In this document: positions 7,264 through 15,081 of the stretch, piece by piece
Numbering within the stretch: the stretch's first letter is position 1
Layout of the letters: each line of letters opens with the position of its first letter
Source of the DNA: a virus
Length of the DNA stretch: 27,359 nucleotides
Direction: 5' to 3' (one strand)
Virus record (IMG/VR): IMGVR_UViG_3300042520_003262
Span: 1 to 27,359 of that record
The notes under the pieces: model-generated
The model's input: only the letters and a program-made list of their open reading frames with translations
Told to the model about the DNA's origin: nothing
Database searches by the model: none
Program-made: the position numbers and the translations under genes

Positions 7264-7975
7264 CTATACACAATCTCTTCATCACTTTCCCTGTTAGTGC
7301 AACATCCATTTCACAATAATCAACAATCTTTTTTAGGTTCTTTTCTTTGTGGAATGTTGAACCAACCATTGACCCATCCATTATATCTTTATGTGTTTCA
7401 AGACCTAAACAACTGGCAACAGCATCCAAAGAAACAAAATTTCTTGTATTCATTTGCCATAAAAGAAATATATCTTTAAATTTTGCTGATAATTCCCAAG
7501 GTTTCTTGTCAAAAATTCTAAAAATAGGTGGAATTTGTTTAATATTATTAATAAATGCCCTTTTTATAATAAACGGTACATCAAATGTGTTAATATTATA
7601 ACCAACAATACAACTTGTTGGATTTTTTAAAATCTTTTTGTTAATAAATGTAAAAAAATTGTTAATAATTTCTGCTTCATCATATACAGATGAGAATGAA
7701 ATTGTAACAACTTCATCATCTTTGAATCCACCACAACTGATTACAACAATTTTACCATATTCTGAATAAAGAGGTGCTTTCTCAAAATAGATTTTACTTA
7801 GAAGTTCTTCAGTTAAGTCAGAACGATATTCATTATCGGCATACCATTTTGCTCTTTTTTGAAAACTTGCTGCTAATGCAGGTTTTAATTTTTTACATTC
7901 TTCAAATGACGAAAATTCGGGTACGGTTTCAATGTCAATGATAATACCGTTTTCAATATCGTATCTTGTAATCAT
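7256..7975 (-). CDS. DnaQ/PolB-type 3'-5' exonuclease
   Basis: This is a 239-aa stand-alone exonuclease of the DEDD superfamily, most like the PolB exonuclease-like proteins. Exo I is IIIDIET (11-17) with D14 and E16. Exo II is GYNINTFDVPFI (125-136) with D132. Exo III is YCEMD (220-224) with the Y-x-x-x-D form and D224. All four metal-binding acids are present, so it should be active. No polymerase domain is attached, so it would act in repair, recombination, end trimming or proofreading in trans. It follows the metallophosphoesterase gene by three bases and overlaps the next gene by eight, placing it in a DNA-processing cluster with RuvC-like and UVR-domain genes. Confidence 0.85.
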   Translation of the reverse strand: MITRYDIENGIIIDIETVPEFSSFEECKKLKPALAASFQKRAKWYADNEYRSDLTEELLSKIYFEKAPLYSEYGKIVVISCGGFKDDEVVTISFSSVYDEAEIINNFFTFINKKILKNPTSCIVGYNINTFDVPFIIKRAFINNIKQIPPIFRIFDKKPWELSAKFKDIFLLWQMNTRNFVSLDAVASCLGLETHKDIMDGSMVGSTFHKEKNLKKIVDYCEMDVALTGKVMKRLCIDA

Positions 7976-7978
7976 AAA

Positions 7979-9568
7979 TTAATAAAGTACTTCGTTTGTA
8001 AAGCTAAAACCTGAGTTTTCACAAATACCTAAAAGAAATCCTGGAAGTTGATTATTACCTAGTCTATCCAAAATAAACTCATCTACTGAGCAAACAGATG
8101 GTAAAGAGATTTCCATATAATTTGTTCCTGCATTAAATGAGATTTCACTTGAATGCCAATGACCATTTACAACCAAGTGATATCCTGATGTACCAATACC
8201 ATAAAGATTAACAAGTTCATGTCCTTTTTTCTTAATGATTTCAGCATCACCATGATGTGCAATGATACACAAATCATTCATATCATGGTTTTGATGTTTC
8301 TCAACATACACTTGTTTTCTTGGAATATTAAATCTGATAAAATCATCATTTTTAAATTCTCTTTCAATCATATGGTAAGCAATTAGAGAACCTGTTCTTT
8401 CTTGGTCATCATCTCTATCTTTACCAATTCTATCGTGATTACCACCAATGTATGTAACAACAATTGGGAATTCATTTCCTAATTCATTTCTTAATACATT
8501 TAAGAATTCAATTTGAGAATCAACACCAAAAATAAGTTGGTCAATACCTGTAATATCCATTGATTTAAGGTGTTCTGCTCTCATTCCACCTGTCATGATT
8601 GATTCATACATATCCCCACCAAAAAGAATATAAAGTTTATTAAGATTTTTAAATCTAATATAATCTACTGTCTTTTTAGCAATTTGCATCATTCTTTCAT
8701 GTGCAATGTCTTTATTATAACCTCTTCCAAAAACAGGAATACTGTATTTCTTACCATAGTGAATATCAGAATACATTAGATAACAAATATCTGTATATTG
8801 ACCAAAAATTTGAGGTTTTGACAATTCATTTGTTTCTTCTCTTGTATAATATTTTTCAATACTTTCCTCAATGAACTTTTGAATATCTTTTAAATCGTGA
8901 ATTTTTTCTTGACTTTCAAAATATTTCTTTTCAATGAATGATGCTCTTTTTTCAACAATTTTATTAAGACTTGCTGATGCTTTATTTTTTAATGCAAATT
9001 CAGCAATCTCTTCCTCTGTATGTTCTTCAAGAATATGCAAAGGAAAGAGCATGTCTTTTGTGATATTAAAACATCTAATAACTCTTTTAAATTGTTGAAA
9101 TGTTAAATAGGGAAAGTAAGAAGAAACATTCATCATTGTCACATAAGGATAATATTGATGAATAGTTTCAAGTTGTTCTCTTGTTAGTTTACCAACAAAT
9201 GGTTTTTCTCCTTGAATATAGATTGTAAAAGAGTAATCAATAATTTTATTATTCTCATCACGATTACCTATCCAAGTACTTCTATTATCGTATTTCTCTT
9301 CTTTATCCACATCCACTCTATGAACAATGCTAGGTGTTGTTTTAATATCTTTTAAAGAGTTGTATTTATTCCTTAATTCAATCAATTGAAAATATCTATT
9401 AGATTCTTTTATGGAATTACTTATAAATATTTTTTTAATAAACCCCTCATAAAAACCTAAATCAAGTTCGGCTTTATTGATAGACACATTATTTTGAAAA
9501 CAGTAATTGAAAATTTTAATTGCATTTTCAATTCTATTCTCAACTGAAATATAATTTTGTGTATTCAT
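7979..9568 (-). CDS. Calcineurin-like metallophosphoesterase with N-terminal extension
   Basis: This is a 529-aa protein. The C-terminal half (about 260-500) has the complete two-metal phosphoesterase signature: SDIHYG (D268, H270), GGDMYES (D319), GGNHDR (N377, H378), AHHGD (H438/H439) and NGHWHS (H470, H472). The first 250 residues are extra: an N-terminal segment (about 10-50) could be a helix-turn-helix, and about 180-250 is charged helix. This looks more like a phage DNA-binding nuclease or phosphatase than SbcD/Mre11 (T4 gp47), and no SbcC/gp46-like ATPase is next to it. Neighbours (exonuclease, UVR protein, RuvC-like) favour a nucleic-acid substrate, which is inferred. A TATATTTG sequence nine bases before the ATG resembles a -7 box but lacks a spaced TTG. 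Confidence 0.8.
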   Translation of the reverse strand: MNTQNYISVENRIENAIKIFNYCFQNNVSINKAELDLGFYEGFIKKIFISNSIKESNRYFQLIELRNKYNSLKDIKTTPSIVHRVDVDKEEKYDNRSTWIGNRDENNKIIDYSFTIYIQGEKPFVGKLTREQLETIHQYYPYVTMMNVSSYFPYLTFQQFKRVIRCFNITKDMLFPLHILEEHTEEEIAEFALKNKASASLNKIVEKRASFIEKKYFESQEKIHDLKDIQKFIEESIEKYYTREETNELSKPQIFGQYTDICYLMYSDIHYGKKYSIPVFGRGYNKDIAHERMMQIAKKTVDYIRFKNLNKLYILFGGDMYESIMTGGMRAEHLKSMDITGIDQLIFGVDSQIEFLNVLRNELGNEFPIVVTYIGGNHDRIGKDRDDDQERTGSLIAYHMIEREFKNDDFIRFNIPRKQVYVEKHQNHDMNDLCIIAHHGDAEIIKKKGHELVNLYGIGTSGYHLVVNGHWHSSEISFNAGTNYMEISLPSVCSVDEFILDRLGNNQLPGFLLGICENSGFSFTNEVLY

Positions 9569-9582
9569 ACGACAAATATAAA

Positions 9583-10095
9583 CTATTTTTTAATCTTTTT
9601 GATTTTTTCTCTAATTTTAACAGCTAATTCGTAATTCTCTGTTTTAAGAGCATCATCCAACTCCGACTGAAGTTCAATCTCTGTTTTTTTCCTTCTTTTT
9701 GTTTTTATTTTAAAAAGGTCAACAACATAAAGAGTTGTAAAATGTTCATTATTACTATAATGAACTGTTACAGGAATAAGCAAATCAATATAATCTTTTT
9801 TAATATGTTTCTTTTTATCTTCTATTGATATCTGTTCCCAAGTATTGATAAAGTCAATAAATTCAGTATCAACAAGAGTACCTGTTAAATACATTACCCT
9901 ATGCGATTGCTCAAGTATTGGGTCAAGTGTTTCAAAAAACTCTTCTGAATTTTCATATTCTTTACCATACTCTTCAAAAAAATCATCCACATCTTCAGGT
10001 AGAATCATTTCACAAGAAAAGTATGAAAACATATTAATTGTTGTTAATAAATTAACATATACTTGTGGTTTATCTTTTTTAGTATTCTTTTTCAT
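9583..10095 (-). CDS. UVR-motif protein of unknown function
   Basis: The chosen 170-aa form starts at MKKNTKKDK. A longer frame from 10146 would add 17 residues inside the resolvase gene and is less likely. The C-terminal 35 residues, ELQSELDDALKTENYELA followed by VKIREKIKKIKK, fit the UVR domain (helical hairpin, 'L-x-x-x-L-x-x-A-x-x-x-x-x-(Y/F)-E-x-A-x-x-x-R-x-x-I') used by UvrB/UvrC, ClpC and McsA for protein contacts. The rest is mixed alpha/beta with an acidic middle (about residues 37-60, E/D rich) and is not recognised. It probably serves as an adaptor that binds a host or phage repair or protease partner (inference). It overlaps the resolvase gene by 17 bases. Confidence 0.6.
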   Translation of the reverse strand: MKKNTKKDKPQVYVNLLTTINMFSYFSCEMILPEDVDDFFEEYGKEYENSEEFFETLDPILEQSHRVMYLTGTLVDTEFIDFINTWEQISIEDKKKHIKKDYIDLLIPVTVHYSNNEHFTTLYVVDLFKIKTKRRKKTEIELQSELDDALKTENYELAVKIREKIKKIKK

Positions 10096-10699
10096 AGTAT
10101 TTCTTAAATGATGATTTTGCAAGTGCAATAGAATCTGTAATATCAAAGTTTTCAGTTTTTAACTTACCGTTCTTATTATATAACCAAGAAATATTTTCAT
10201 AATCTTTTGCAATCTTTTCAAAGATATATGTTTTTGGGTCAATTTTCCTAGATTTAAATTTTAATGTAAACTTGTTTTTCTTTGCATCATATTCCGTCAT
10301 TTCAGGACAGAATATTCGCCTAACTTCATCAACACTCATAAATTTAGGTATGAGTCCAAGCACATCTCTTAATATATAGGAACATATACCATTGAATTTC
10401 AACAACTTATTTACCGTGTAGACATTATTTGACTTTACCAAAGGTTCTTCAACAAAGATATCAATAATTTCATAAATTTGCAATTGCTCAACAAATTTTT
10501 TAAATGCATCCCCCTTTGTAATTTCAGGGTCATCATTGCATTCTTTATTTGTTACCATTTTGAGTGCCTTTACTGAAATAAGTTCAAAATTTTGATTGTA
10601 CATTGAAAAACCAATGCAACTTGTTGATATATCAAAAGATATAAATACCCTATCTTTGGGTATCATAATACCCAAATCTTTAAAATCAATAATTTCCAT
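10079..10699 (-). CDS. RuvC-like Holliday junction resolvase/nuclease
   Basis: This is a 206-aa RNase H-fold nuclease. The first strand carries FISFDISTSCIGFSMYN (19-35) with catalytic D23, in the RuvC pattern 'D-x-(G/S)-x-x-x-x-G-(F/W)-(A/S)'. The second acid is in IFVEEPLV (81-88, E84 or E85). The C-terminal acids are in DITDSIALAKSSF (186-198, D186 and D189), matching the 'D-x-x-D-A-x-x-(I/L)-A' helix. Phage relatives resolve recombination and packaging intermediates or debranch DNA. The gene begins 13 bases after the 479-aa fibre-like gene, so it is likely read from the late promoter candidate at 12164-12171, as expected for a packaging-linked resolvase. Confidence 0.8.
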   Translation of the reverse strand: MEIIDFKDLGIMIPKDRVFISFDISTSCIGFSMYNQNFELISVKALKMVTNKECNDDPEITKGDAFKKFVEQLQIYEIIDIFVEEPLVKSNNVYTVNKLLKFNGICSYILRDVLGLIPKFMSVDEVRRIFCPEMTEYDAKKNKFTLKFKSRKIDPKTYIFEKIAKDYENISWLYNKNGKLKTENFDITDSIALAKSSFKKYYEKEY

Positions 10700-10712
10700 A
10701 AAATATAATACG

Positions 10713-12152
10713 TTATATTACCAATTTGATATTAAATGGTAAAATTGTGTTTGGTAATTTCTTTACAGGTTCACTAAATTTACCAATACCAATTAATTCA
10801 TAATTTGCATTGTAAAGGCCAATTGATGTGATGAATACAGGTTTTTCTGCTTCCTCTTCTCCGTAAGCATCTGCATATGTTGAATTGGTTGAACCAACAA
10901 ATTCTCCTGCATTTGCAATACACCATATATTTTGAATAAACTCTGTTGTGATTGAATCAAATTGTGCATTTGAAATTGTTGTATTTGTAAAGTAAATTTT
11001 TGCAAAATTTGTATCACCTGTGTATGCATTTCCAGCACCAATACCGTTATATCCTGAAGATTTTCCTGATATATATAAGAAATTATCAACTATTGTTGAG
11101 TCTGTAATAACAGCAATTCCTTTATCTTGGAAGAGAATTCCTACAGGTATATCATAAACAGGTATTGTACCAATTTTATTAAATGATGCGTATCTTTTTC
11201 CTCTTAAATCATTAGATGTGGTTGGAAATTTATTTGATGGGGATATGTATCTACTCCAAGAAAGATTTGAATTATCAATTGATTGTTTTATTATAACAGA
11301 TATGAGTTTTAATATAGGTTTTGAAAATTGACTTGTAGTTTCATCATAAATTATAATATTTTCATTTGTAAAACCTTCTGGTATTGTCACATAATTTGAA
11401 TATGAATTCTGATTTGAAGGGTATAATTTTTGATTTCCAATATATGCCACAATTCCAGCTATACTAGCATTTAGAACATTAGGAAAAATTTCAACTGAAA
11501 TTCTATCACCTGAACTGAAAGTAATAGACGTTAAGGTAATGGGATTGCCACGATAGTTTGAAATATTATTATCGTTTACTGTATATGATGATAAAAGAAC
11601 TGTTTGTTCATTACCTGGTAATTGTGGTCTTTGAATATCATTTGAAAATAGAAAAGATACATTTGAATTAAAATTACTATCAGAACTAGGTGGTATACCA
11701 AATTCACTAGATTGTTGATTTGGGTCACTTAATAAAGAATTTAAATTATTTATAAAAGTTGAACCATCAGAATCTTTATATCCAAAATATGTTGAATATA
11801 ATGTTGTTGATGTCGCTATGCTGTTTAGAGTAACAGGAATTGTTAATGCAAATGTTTTACCATCAATAAGTTCACCATATTGACCTTTTGGAATTTCGAC
11901 AACAATTATTCTATCTTTTTGTAAATATTGAAATGCAGTATCTTTATATTTTTGAGTAAATATTTCAATTTCACTTGGTGTAATTGGTAAGTTAAATGAT
12001 TTAAATAAATTACCATATGGTGTACTTGGTTCGTCAACTTTAGCAAAGGTGTATAATAAATTAACACCATTTAAATTTGAACTATTCCTTGTTGGAATTT
12101 TTTGAAATCCTGTCGTTCCTGATTCGATAAGTTTATATCCTGTTGCTGCCAT
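10713..12152 (-). CDS. Tail-fibre/baseplate protein with P2 gpH-like C-terminal motif
   Basis: This 479-aa protein is rich in Ser, Asn, Thr and Ile, typical of beta-rich virion proteins, with no signal peptide. The last about 43 residues, VFITSIGLYNANYELIGIG then KFSEPVKKLPNTILPFNI, align with the C-terminus of the 682-aa protein at 15082-17130 (VFVTEAGVYDDNNNLVAVSK...). The pattern resembles the 'I-T-E-(I/V)-G-(L/V)-Y-D-x-(D/N)-x-x-L-(I/V)-A-(V/I)-x-x' module of P2 gpH-type collar/fibre proteins, which is N-terminal there. I infer a fibre attachment or short-fibre role. It has its own CTATTTAT element 19 bases before the ATG and is followed by DNA-processing genes. Confidence 0.6.
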   Translation of the reverse strand: MAATGYKLIESGTTGFQKIPTRNSSNLNGVNLLYTFAKVDEPSTPYGNLFKSFNLPITPSEIEIFTQKYKDTAFQYLQKDRIIVVEIPKGQYGELIDGKTFALTIPVTLNSIATSTTLYSTYFGYKDSDGSTFINNLNSLLSDPNQQSSEFGIPPSSDSNFNSNVSFLFSNDIQRPQLPGNEQTVLLSSYTVNDNNISNYRGNPITLTSITFSSGDRISVEIFPNVLNASIAGIVAYIGNQKLYPSNQNSYSNYVTIPEGFTNENIIIYDETTSQFSKPILKLISVIIKQSIDNSNLSWSRYISPSNKFPTTSNDLRGKRYASFNKIGTIPVYDIPVGILFQDKGIAVITDSTIVDNFLYISGKSSGYNGIGAGNAYTGDTNFAKIYFTNTTISNAQFDSITTEFIQNIWCIANAGEFVGSTNSTYADAYGEEEAEKPVFITSIGLYNANYELIGIGKFSEPVKKLPNTILPFNIKLVI

Positions 12153-12163
12153 TATATTTTATA

Positions 12164-12171
12164 ATAAATAG
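12164..12171 (-). promoter_or_regulatory. CTATTTAT late-promoter candidate for the 479-aa gene
   Basis: CTATTTATTATAAAA on the minus strand begins 19 bases upstream of the ATG at 12152, in the 32-base gap after the 482-aa adhesin gene. It would re-initiate transcription within the long minus-strand unit. Confidence 0.55.
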
Positions 12172-12184
12172 TTGTTTAATTAAA

Positions 12185-13633
12185 TTACCATTCGTATGTA
12201 CTAGTTGTAAGTGTTAGTGTATCATTTACTATCAAACTTGAATTAGTTACTTTGATTTTAAATGTATAAAACCTTTGTTGTGGGGTAGGAAATGTGCCAC
12301 CAATAGGTTTTAAAAGTGAATTACTATTTCTAGCCACTCTTAAAGTTATTCTTTTAGTATAGATTGTATTACTAGGACTAGCTATTGCATCGCTAAAATT
12401 ATATATAATAGGTGTACTTAATGGTGCATATCCAGTTTGCTGATTATATAAATCATATGTAAGGTCCATAGTATTTGAATTACCTTCTGATTTTATTATA
12501 GAAAATGTAAAGTTTAGGTCATTAGTTGTTATTGCACTACCATCACTTCTAGTTAATAAAAGAGTAAGAGGAAATGTTACTTCCCCTGTTGTAATAACAG
12601 TTTGACCATTACTATTACCTATACCACCTACATTACCTGTTGCAAAAGTTGCAGGTGCAACATTTAATATTAAATCTCCAACAGATACTGCACAAGTTGT
12701 GGTTGTTGTATTAATAAGACCTTGATTTCCTTGTGAATCAATTAAATATATTTTATAATAGACATTATTATTTCCATATGTTGTTGGAAAATCATATGTT
12801 TCATTAGTTTGTTTAAAAGTATATATATTTGGGTCATACATAATTACAAGATTACCATTAGAATCAACTGGTACTGCTTTCCATTTATATGGACCACCTG
12901 CACCACCTACTGCGGAAATAATTTGTATTTTTAATTTATCTGTACCATTATCTAAACATGTTTGAATTATACCACCTTGTAAAGGAGGTAAAGGGGGTAC
13001 TGTAAGTGATGTATCATTAATAATTACTTGTGCTGCTGTTGCTAAAGTATCTCCTGCTGCATTTTTTAAATACACAGTTATATTTTCAGCACCTTCTGTT
13101 GAAACATCATTTCTTACATTTAAAGAAAATGAAGCAGATTTTATTGAAGGTGTTGATGTGTTTGTAATAAGTGATATTGGGTTCATTGACCCTGCACTAA
13201 TACCTTCGATAAAATCTGCTGAACTCGTTGTTCCATTGTATGACCAATATAAAATATTATCAGTAATATTTTGTGTTGTTATTGTATATGTAATTTTTTC
13301 TCCTTCATTAACAGAAATTTTATTAGGTTGAATTACATACTCAGGAGTTAATACAATTATAGGTGTTGTTAATGCATCTTTTAAAACCGTATTTAAAATA
13401 TTTGGGGAACAGATATTATCATCTCCTGTAATATCGGGAATAAATCCACTTGGTAGTGTATTGTATATATTATTTGATTTTTTAGATGATATGTAGTAAT
13501 TAACATCATTATCATGCAAAGAAAAATATTTAACTTGGAAATCAATGGTTTCACCAGTTAATATCTTTACTTTACCGTTTTGAGTAAGATATGCGTAAAT
13601 TTTTTTATTATTCGATTTATTTACAAATCCCAT
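12185..13633 (-). CDS. Modular adhesin-like protein with Calx-beta domain (paralogue 3)
   Basis: This 482-aa protein starts with a roughly 70-residue module shared with the next two upstream genes: MGFVNKSNNKKIYAYLTQNG, then YFSLHDNDVNYYISS and SGFIPDITGDD (to 72). Residues about 104-209 form a Calx-beta-like domain: 'SVNEGEKITYTITT', 'LYWSYNGTTSSADFIEG', 'STEGAENITVYL' and 'VIINDTS', the acidic residues being those that bind calcium in this family. Residues about 225-320 (GGAGGPYKWKAV... YKIYLIDSQGNQG) look like a further Ig-like or SprB-type adhesin repeat, and the remainder is beta-rich. The common N-terminal module probably attaches to the same virion site, while the rest projects and binds (inference). 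The gene starts five bases after the preceding stop. Confidence 0.65.
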   Translation of the reverse strand: MGFVNKSNNKKIYAYLTQNGKVKILTGETIDFQVKYFSLHDNDVNYYISSKKSNNIYNTLPSGFIPDITGDDNICSPNILNTVLKDALTTPIIVLTPEYVIQPNKISVNEGEKITYTITTQNITDNILYWSYNGTTSSADFIEGISAGSMNPISLITNTSTPSIKSASFSLNVRNDVSTEGAENITVYLKNAAGDTLATAAQVIINDTSLTVPPLPPLQGGIIQTCLDNGTDKLKIQIISAVGGAGGPYKWKAVPVDSNGNLVIMYDPNIYTFKQTNETYDFPTTYGNNNVYYKIYLIDSQGNQGLINTTTTTCAVSVGDLILNVAPATFATGNVGGIGNSNGQTVITTGEVTFPLTLLLTRSDGSAITTNDLNFTFSIIKSEGNSNTMDLTYDLYNQQTGYAPLSTPIIYNFSDAIASPSNTIYTKRITLRVARNSNSLLKPIGGTFPTPQQRFYTFKIKVTNSSLIVNDTLTLTTSTYEW

Positions 13634-13638
13634 TTTAT

Positions 13639-14328
13639 TTATATTAATTCGTATACCATAACATCAACTGAGATTTTAACAGTTTGTACAATGTTACTCA
13701 ATTGTATTTTAATTGTTTCTGCACCAATCTCTTTTATAAAATCCCCCCCCAATATTCTTGTAATTGTACCACTACCATTAGTGATAGTAACCGTACCTGT
13801 ATTTGTATTATCTATGAAATCGCTAGGGCTTGTAGTACCAATATTTTCCCAATATAAAACAGTATTATCTGGTATATCAGTTGTTTCAACTATGAATATA
13901 ACTGTTCTACCTTCTACTGATATTGCTCTTTCTGCTATTTCTAGTTTATTTGGTGTTATTTTATATGTAGGTACAGTTGTTGTGGGTGGGTTTACTACAA
14001 TAGGTGGATTTATTACGTCAGGTGGAATTGGTACAGTAACAATAGATGACCCTGTTAACATATTATTTTTAAGATAACGTCCTGATGCTAAACTTTTTAT
14101 ACATGTATCAGAATCTCCTGTAACATCGGGAATAAAACCGCTTGGTAATGTGTTATATGGAGTTGTAGTTGTGGGTTTACTACTTAAATAATAATTCACA
14201 TCATTATCATGAAGTGTAAAATATGTGACAGTAAAATTATTTTTCTCATCATTAAATATTTTCTCTCTTGCAGATTGTGTAAAATATGCATATAATTGAA
14301 TTGTTGATGAACTTGGTACAAATCCCAT
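13639..14328 (-). CDS. Modular adhesin-like protein with Calx-beta domain (paralogue 2)
   Basis: This is a 229-aa protein. The N-terminal module is MGFVPSSSTIQLYAYFTQSA, YFTLHDNDVNYYLSS and LPSGFIPDVTGD (to 72). A Pro/Thr/Val-rich linker (about 97-120) leads to a Calx-beta-like domain at about 125-229: ISVEGRTVIFIVETT, LYWENIGTTSPSDFID and GAETIKIQL. Codons 193-196 are written with eight consecutive G residues (13743-13750), the longest G/C run I saw in the window. One base gained or lost there would stop translation within about 3 or 14 codons and remove the last strands of the domain. The gap to the previous stop is eight bases. The role is inferred to be receptor or glycan binding on the virion surface. 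Confidence 0.65.
   Translation of the reverse strand: MGFVPSSSTIQLYAYFTQSAREKIFNDEKNNFTVTYFTLHDNDVNYYLSSKPTTTTPYNTLPSGFIPDVTGDSDTCIKSLASGRYLKNNMLTGSSIVTVPIPPDVINPPIVVNPPTTTVPTYKITPNKLEIAERAISVEGRTVIFIVETTDIPDNTVLYWENIGTTSPSDFIDNTNTGTVTITNGSGTITRILGGDFIKEIGAETIKIQLSNIVQTVKISVDVMVYELI
13743..13750 (-). repeat. G8 homopolymer inside an adhesin-like coding sequence
   Basis: Eight consecutive C on the plus strand (G in the coding strand) lie within a strongly A/T-rich genome. Other G/C runs I saw are five or fewer. Such tracts are classical slipped-strand mispairing sites. The frame as read is the one that aligns with the Calx-beta domain of the neighbouring paralogue, so the tract is in the 'on' state. 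Confidence 0.75.
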
Positions 14329-14336
14329 TTATAAAA

Positions 14337-15080
14337 TTATTCATTTTCTGATGGTCCTCCACCAGTTCCTTCTATTGTTAGTGTTACTGTATATGTAAAT
14401 GTTTGTGCTCCACGTTTTTCTAGTGCATAAGTTAAATTTGTAAACCCAAGTGTTATTGATGTTGTTATAGTTGAGTCTGTTTGACTTTGAACTGCTGTAT
14501 TTTTTTCAAAACTTAATGTGATATTTTTTATTGGATTATTATCAAATTTAATTATGTCACTATTACCTATAACACCATTAATAGCAATATTTTTAACAAA
14601 TTGACTATTTTCTAATACTGTAATAACAAATGAAGTGTTTTGAAATTCAGATGAAGTAATTGGTGTATTATCACCTATTGGTGCTGTAAGTGATACATTA
14701 AATGTATCATTAAATGAAGTATTGGTAGAACTTTGTGGTGATGTTTTTGTTGTTTCAACAAATCCAACAAATATGGGTCTGACGCTATTTAAATTTGTTC
14801 CACCTGTAATTACAGTATTTGGATTCACAATAATTCCTTGTGCAATACTTTTAATACAATCATCATCATCCCCTGTAATATCGGGAACAAAACCACTTTT
14901 TAATATATTATAATCACCATCAACGAAATCAGATGAGATATTGTAATTTATATCATTGTCATGTAAAGAAAAGAATTTTATATTAAAATCATTTTTATTA
15001 CCTGTTAATATGTACTGTCTACCTATTTGGGTAAGATAAGCTGTTAATGTTTTTGTTGATGCACTTGGTATAAATCCCAT
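14337..15080 (-). CDS. Modular adhesin-like protein, Ig-like body (paralogue 1)
   Basis: This is a 247-aa protein. The shared N-terminal module is MGFIPSASTKTLTAYLTQIG, FFSLHDNDINYNISS and LKSGFVPDITGDDDD (to 74). The rest (about 105-240) is Thr/Ser/Asn-rich beta structure that I cannot place in a named domain, ending in a short Gly/Glu tail (EGTGGGPSENE). It starts one base after the stop of the 682-aa gene. Its position nearest the gene with the most divergent N-module suggests stepwise tandem duplication. It is probably a virion surface protein anchored like its paralogues. Confidence 0.6.
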   Translation of the reverse strand: MGFIPSASTKTLTAYLTQIGRQYILTGNKNDFNIKFFSLHDNDINYNISSDFVDGDYNILKSGFVPDITGDDDDCIKSIAQGIIVNPNTVITGGTNLNSVRPIFVGFVETTKTSPQSSTNTSFNDTFNVSLTAPIGDNTPITSSEFQNTSFVITVLENSQFVKNIAINGVIGNSDIIKFDNNPIKNITLSFEKNTAVQSQTDSTITTSITLGFTNLTYALEKRGAQTFTYTVTLTIEGTGGGPSENE

Positions 15081-15081
15081 A

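Noticed and set aside
7297-7601. Two short plus-strand frames antisense to the exonuclease gene
   Set aside because: They overlap a gene with complete catalytic motifs and show no independent support.
9571-9585. TATATTTG before the metallophosphoesterase gene as a Bacteroidota -7 box
   Set aside because: No TTG at a 19-21 base spacing upstream, and the gene sits in the middle of a tightly packed unit.
10793-11089. 98-codon minus-strand frame inside the 479-aa gene
   Set aside because: It is fully nested in another frame of the same strand, with composition (Gln, Ile, Met) typical of a shifted reading of A/T-rich sequence.
13580-14077. 165-codon plus-strand open frame antisense to the 229-aa adhesin-like gene
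   Set aside because: It is hydrophobic antisense translation of a Thr/Val/Asn-rich beta protein, has no promoter-like element, and overlaps well-supported paralogous genes on the other strand.
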